Below, piece after piece: positions 61,523 through 64,000 of a stretch of 64,000 nucleotides of DNA (its first letter is position 1; every line of letters begins with the position of its first letter). The notes beneath the pieces were generated by a model. It saw only the letters and a list, made by a program, of their open reading frames with translations, was not told the origin of the DNA and searched no databases. A program made the translations under genes and the position numbers. Where the stretch lies: assembly GCF_900167555.1 (NCBI RefSeq), contig NZ_FUYF01000003.1:247964-311963 (forward strand), written 5' to 3'. This stretch comes from Gemmiger formicilis (GTDB lineage Bacteria > Bacillota > Clostridia > Oscillospirales > Ruminococcaceae).

Positions 61523-62806
61523 ATGTCAAATCGTCGCTTTTTCGCTATCTGTTCATTTATGCTTTTACTGTCACTCGCCTGCTCATCATGCTCAACCGCA
61601 AAAGATACTATCTCTTCAGATGTCCAAAGCCCTCCGCCTACTACGGCTTCTGACTCCACTACGTCGATGGATGATTCTGAACCGATCTCAACAGCTTCAT
61701 TTGTCAAGGCAGGGAATGGACCGCTTGTGTCACTTGATTCGGGCATTTATGAAGCGCAAATTGTCTATGAAAATTCGTGTAGTATTTTTTACACAGATCC
61801 GATTCAGCAAAAGCGAATCTATCTATGTGGAGCACCTAACTGCACACATGACAATGAAAGTTGCTCTGCCTACTTTTCAACACCAGGCCGCACTTACCCG
61901 CCAATGCTTTTAACCAATGGCAAGAAAATTTTGCTCATGTTTACAGAAGCCTTAGAAGGTAGCAATCCGTCCATGATTTCAATCGATTTGGACGGAAGTA
62001 ATCGGCAGACAGTATTTGAATTAGCATCAAATCAATATGTTAGAGGTAATTTTTACATAAGTAATGACGATATTTATTTTGATGTAGTACAAACAGATTC
62101 TGACTCGTCGTTGCATTATCAACTGTGGCACGCAAACATCGAGAGTAAAGAAGCCCAGGAAGTTGCTGACTTAGGCAGTGATGAACAGTTCTACTACCTA
62201 TGTGGTTGCGCGGGATCTAAATTATGTTTTGCCACAATTGATAGTAATAGTAATATCAAATATTATCTTTCTACTCCCCAGGAACTTAATTTTGATGCCC
62301 CATTCTATACAGACAATTCTGGGCACGCTGACTCGTTTGTATCAAATGGATTTTTATATACTATAAACGAAGAAGGCGAATGCGTTACACGAACCAATTT
62401 GATTTCAGGAGAAAAGCGTATCACTGCATTTCCTATAAAAGAAGGCTATAGCGACCCGGCAATGCAGTATGCGTATGATAATAATCTTCTTGTAACCGAA
62501 GGAAGCCCTGTAGTAAACGGAAAATATGATGTTTGTGCTTATTATATCGACTTTGATAATGATACAGCAACTGAAATTTCCTTGCGGACGCCGTATAATA
62601 ATCGCCCTGTTTATGTTTATGCAACCGTTGGAGACAAACTCTATGTGGCCACTGACTATAAAACTTACACTGTCAAGCAAAGCTTTCAAGATGGGGGCAG
62701 TGAAAATTATGAATATATTGCATACGAATATGCCTTTATATCAAAAAAAGACTATGTGAACTCTAACGACGCCGGTTATGAAATGGTTGAGGACATGTTC
62801 GATTGA
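61523..62806 (+). CDS. Lipoprotein with beta-propeller-like repeats (DUF5050-like)
   Basis: The ATG at 61523 (427 aa) has GGAGG upstream. Residues 1-19 form a lipoprotein signal, with the lipobox ending LSLAC. The body has repeated strands such as SIFYTDPIQQKRIYLCGAPNCTHDNESCSAYF and LLMFTEALEGSNPSMISIDLDGSNRQTVF, the pattern of Firmicutes propeller lipoproteins that accompany ABC exporters. The Cys/His motif (CGAPNCTHDNESC) is typical of that group and may bind metal. It probably sits on the outer surface and assists the ABC transporter encoded next. The function is not established. Confidence 0.65.
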   Translation: MSNRRFFAICSFMLLLSLACSSCSTAKDTISSDVQSPPPTTASDSTTSMDDSEPISTASFVKAGNGPLVSLDSGIYEAQIVYENSCSIFYTDPIQQKRIYLCGAPNCTHDNESCSAYFSTPGRTYPPMLLTNGKKILLMFTEALEGSNPSMISIDLDGSNRQTVFELASNQYVRGNFYISNDDIYFDVVQTDSDSSLHYQLWHANIESKEAQEVADLGSDEQFYYLCGCAGSKLCFATIDSNSNIKYYLSTPQELNFDAPFYTDNSGHADSFVSNGFLYTINEEGECVTRTNLISGEKRITAFPIKEGYSDPAMQYAYDNNLLVTEGSPVVNGKYDVCAYYIDFDNDTATEISLRTPYNNRPVYVYATVGDKLYVATDYKTYTVKQSFQDGGSENYEYIAYEYAFISKKDYVNSNDAGYEMVEDMFD

Positions 62807-62907
62807 GTAGCTGGCGATTCCATATACTTTTTTTACACCAGTGGAGACGACTACAATTCTAATTTCATGATATTTCTTGCCAACTTCATTTTGAGGAGCG
62901 CTTTCAT

Positions 62908-63702
62908 ATGGCTAAGCATATAAATGCCGGTTCATTTGTGAATCTTTCGATAACGGATTTGCAAAAGACATACGAACTGCCATCTATTCGGACACCTCAT
63001 ACCAAACATTCACATCTAATAAAGCACGCTCTAGCTGGTATCACAATCACTCTTGCGCCAGGCCTCTATGGTCTCCTCGGCCCCAACGGTGCAGGAAAAT
63101 CCACCCTAATCCATATAATAACTGGTAGCCTGGCTCCTGATTCTGGAGAGGTTCGCTGGTGCGGCAAGCCTGCAATGGGTATTGTCTTCCGCCGTATTCT
63201 TGGCTATATGCCGCAGCAGCAGGGTTTGTATGACAGCTATACCGGCCGCCGTTTTCTTGCCTATATGGCCGCGCTGAAAGAAATCCCGCGAAAGACCGTT
63301 GCCGCCGAGATAGCCCGTGTGGCTGCCGCCGTAAATTTAACCGCCGAATTGGACAAGCGCCTTTCTGCCTATTCCGGCGGCATGAAACAGCGTCTGCTGT
63401 TAGCCTCCGCCTTGTTGGGTGACCCCAAGCTGCTGATTTTGGATGAACCAACGGCGGGTCTTGACCCAAAGGAGCGCGTTCGCCTGCGTGAATTGCTGGC
63501 AGATATGGCAAAAGACCGCATTATTCTTGTGGCAACGCACGTTGTTTCGGACGTGGAAACGGTCGCTACCAAGGTCATTCTGCTGCGTGCGGGCAAAATT
63601 GTGGATGCCGCGCCCGTGCCGGAGCTGATTGAAAAATACGCGCCCGGCCAAGGTCTGGAAGATGTGTACTTGAATGTGTTTGGTGAGGGAGACGGTAAAT
63701 GA
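62908..63702 (+). CDS. ABC transporter ATP-binding protein (ABC-2 type exporter)
   Basis: The 264-aa protein follows GAGGAG and has Walker A GPNGAGKST (near residues 58-66), the Q-loop YMPQQQGL, signature SAYSGGMKQR and Walker B LLILDEPTAGLDP. It pairs with the membrane protein that starts at 63699, overlapping by 4 nt (ATGA). Such pairs export peptides or lipids or confer immunity to antimicrobial peptides. The N-terminal 40 residues are longer than usual and may be linker. The neighbouring LytTR system may control it. Confidence 0.85.
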   Translation: MAKHINAGSFVNLSITDLQKTYELPSIRTPHTKHSHLIKHALAGITITLAPGLYGLLGPNGAGKSTLIHIITGSLAPDSGEVRWCGKPAMGIVFRRILGYMPQQQGLYDSYTGRRFLAYMAALKEIPRKTVAAEIARVAAAVNLTAELDKRLSAYSGGMKQRLLLASALLGDPKLLILDEPTAGLDPKERVRLRELLADMAKDRIILVATHVVSDVETVATKVILLRAGKIVDAAPVPELIEKYAPGQGLEDVYLNVFGEGDGK

Positions 63703-64000
63703 GTCTATTTTTTGCTGAACTCCGCAAAATCTGGGGTGGCAGGGTGTTCCCTGTCCTGTTGGCGATACTGGCGTCCGCCAATCTCTTGCTGCTGTGGATG
63801 GGCACCCGCCCCACCGCCAAACAGCCTCCTGCATCAGCTTATCGCGCAGTAGGTGTCGAGCTTTCCGATAAAACCATGGAAGAAAAGAGAGCCTACCTTC
63901 ACGACAAATACACTGAGATAGAAAGCCTTGTGAAAATCGGGCAGTATTATCGGGAACAGGCTTACGGCGGCTATGGACTCACTCAGTATCGGCAGGACAA
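63699..64000 (+). CDS. ABC-2 type permease, N-terminal part (runs off window)
   Basis: The ATG overlaps the ATPase stop (ATGA). The visible 100 residues begin MSLFFAELRKIWGGRVFPVL, with one membrane helix (about 15-37), and continue into a hydrophilic outer segment (KTMEEKRAYLHDKYTEIESL), the usual layout of ABC-2 permeases. The rest lies outside the window. Confidence 0.75.
   Translation, partial: MSLFFAELRKIWGGRVFPVLLAILASANLLLLWMGTRPTAKQPPASAYRAVGVELSDKTMEEKRAYLHDKYTEIESLVKIGQYYREQAYGGYGLTQYRQD

Noticed and set aside
1..64000. CRISPR array
   Set aside because: No regularly spaced direct repeats of CRISPR size and no cas genes were seen; the short repeats found are dispersed hairpins.

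Overview
The window looks like a Gram-positive gut anaerobe of the class Clostridia, probably an Oscillospiraceae/Ruminococcaceae member of the Faecalibacterium, Gemmiger or Subdoligranulum kind. The grounds are DivIVA/SepF/YlmH division genes, a YlbF-family protein, sigma-A type promoters, lipoprotein solute-binding proteins and GC-rich housekeeping genes. Genus assignment is inference, since no rRNA is present.

Region 1 (1 to about 32.3 kb) is GC-rich chromosomal core, mostly on the minus strand. It holds an ABC-F ATPase fragment, a YjjG-like HAD phosphatase, an SGNH-fold surface protein that seems to lack its catalytic residues, and a TrpXYZ-like ABC importer. A translation and envelope block follows: EIIA, a Cof-type HAD, rluD, lspA, ileS, divIVA, ylmH and sepF. 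Next come an HlyD-like adaptor, miaA, mutL, mutS, a ylbF-family gene and miaB. A tRNA-Leu(UAA), a DUF6311-like membrane protein, a second RluA-type synthase, an NhaC/AGCS transporter pair, a DUF4367 membrane protein and an ECF sigma factor complete it. Four copies of a short dispersed hairpin repeat and one 172-bp near-palindrome sit between genes.

Region 2 (about 32.3 to 46.2 kb) is lower-GC mosaic mobile DNA. It contains a ParM-like remnant, an XRE regulator, a decayed recombinase 3'-copy, and a four-gene cargo (TIGR02391-like, DUF2971, NDT/TIR-like and Rpn-like proteins) that may be defensive. The cargo lies between that decayed copy and the intact recombinase, which form direct repeats of about 550 bp. 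Upstream on the same strand is a compact module of three large serine-recombinase genes (one without a catalytic domain), a 55-aa protein, two resolvase-like proteins with Ala at the catalytic Ser position, and a DinG/XPD-like helicase interrupted by one in-frame TGA.

Region 3 (46.3 to 57.7 kb) is an alpha-glucoside utilisation locus. LacI, a sugar ABC importer (no ATPase), GH31 and beta-phosphoglucomutase are on the minus strand; an unclassified (alpha/alpha)6-type glycosidase-like protein and a GH65 phosphorylase are divergent on the plus strand. The intergenic region has two sigma-A promoters and three operator-like palindromes. The inferred route is uptake, trimming, phosphorolysis to beta-glucose 1-phosphate, then conversion to glucose 6-phosphate.

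Region 4 (57.8 to 64 kb) carries an AgrA/AgrC-type LytTR two-component system, an XRE regulator, a secreted protein whose signal peptide is broken by an amber codon, a beta-propeller-like lipoprotein and the start of an ABC exporter. This is the usual layout of a peptide-sensing export or immunity locus, but no peptide gene was recognised.
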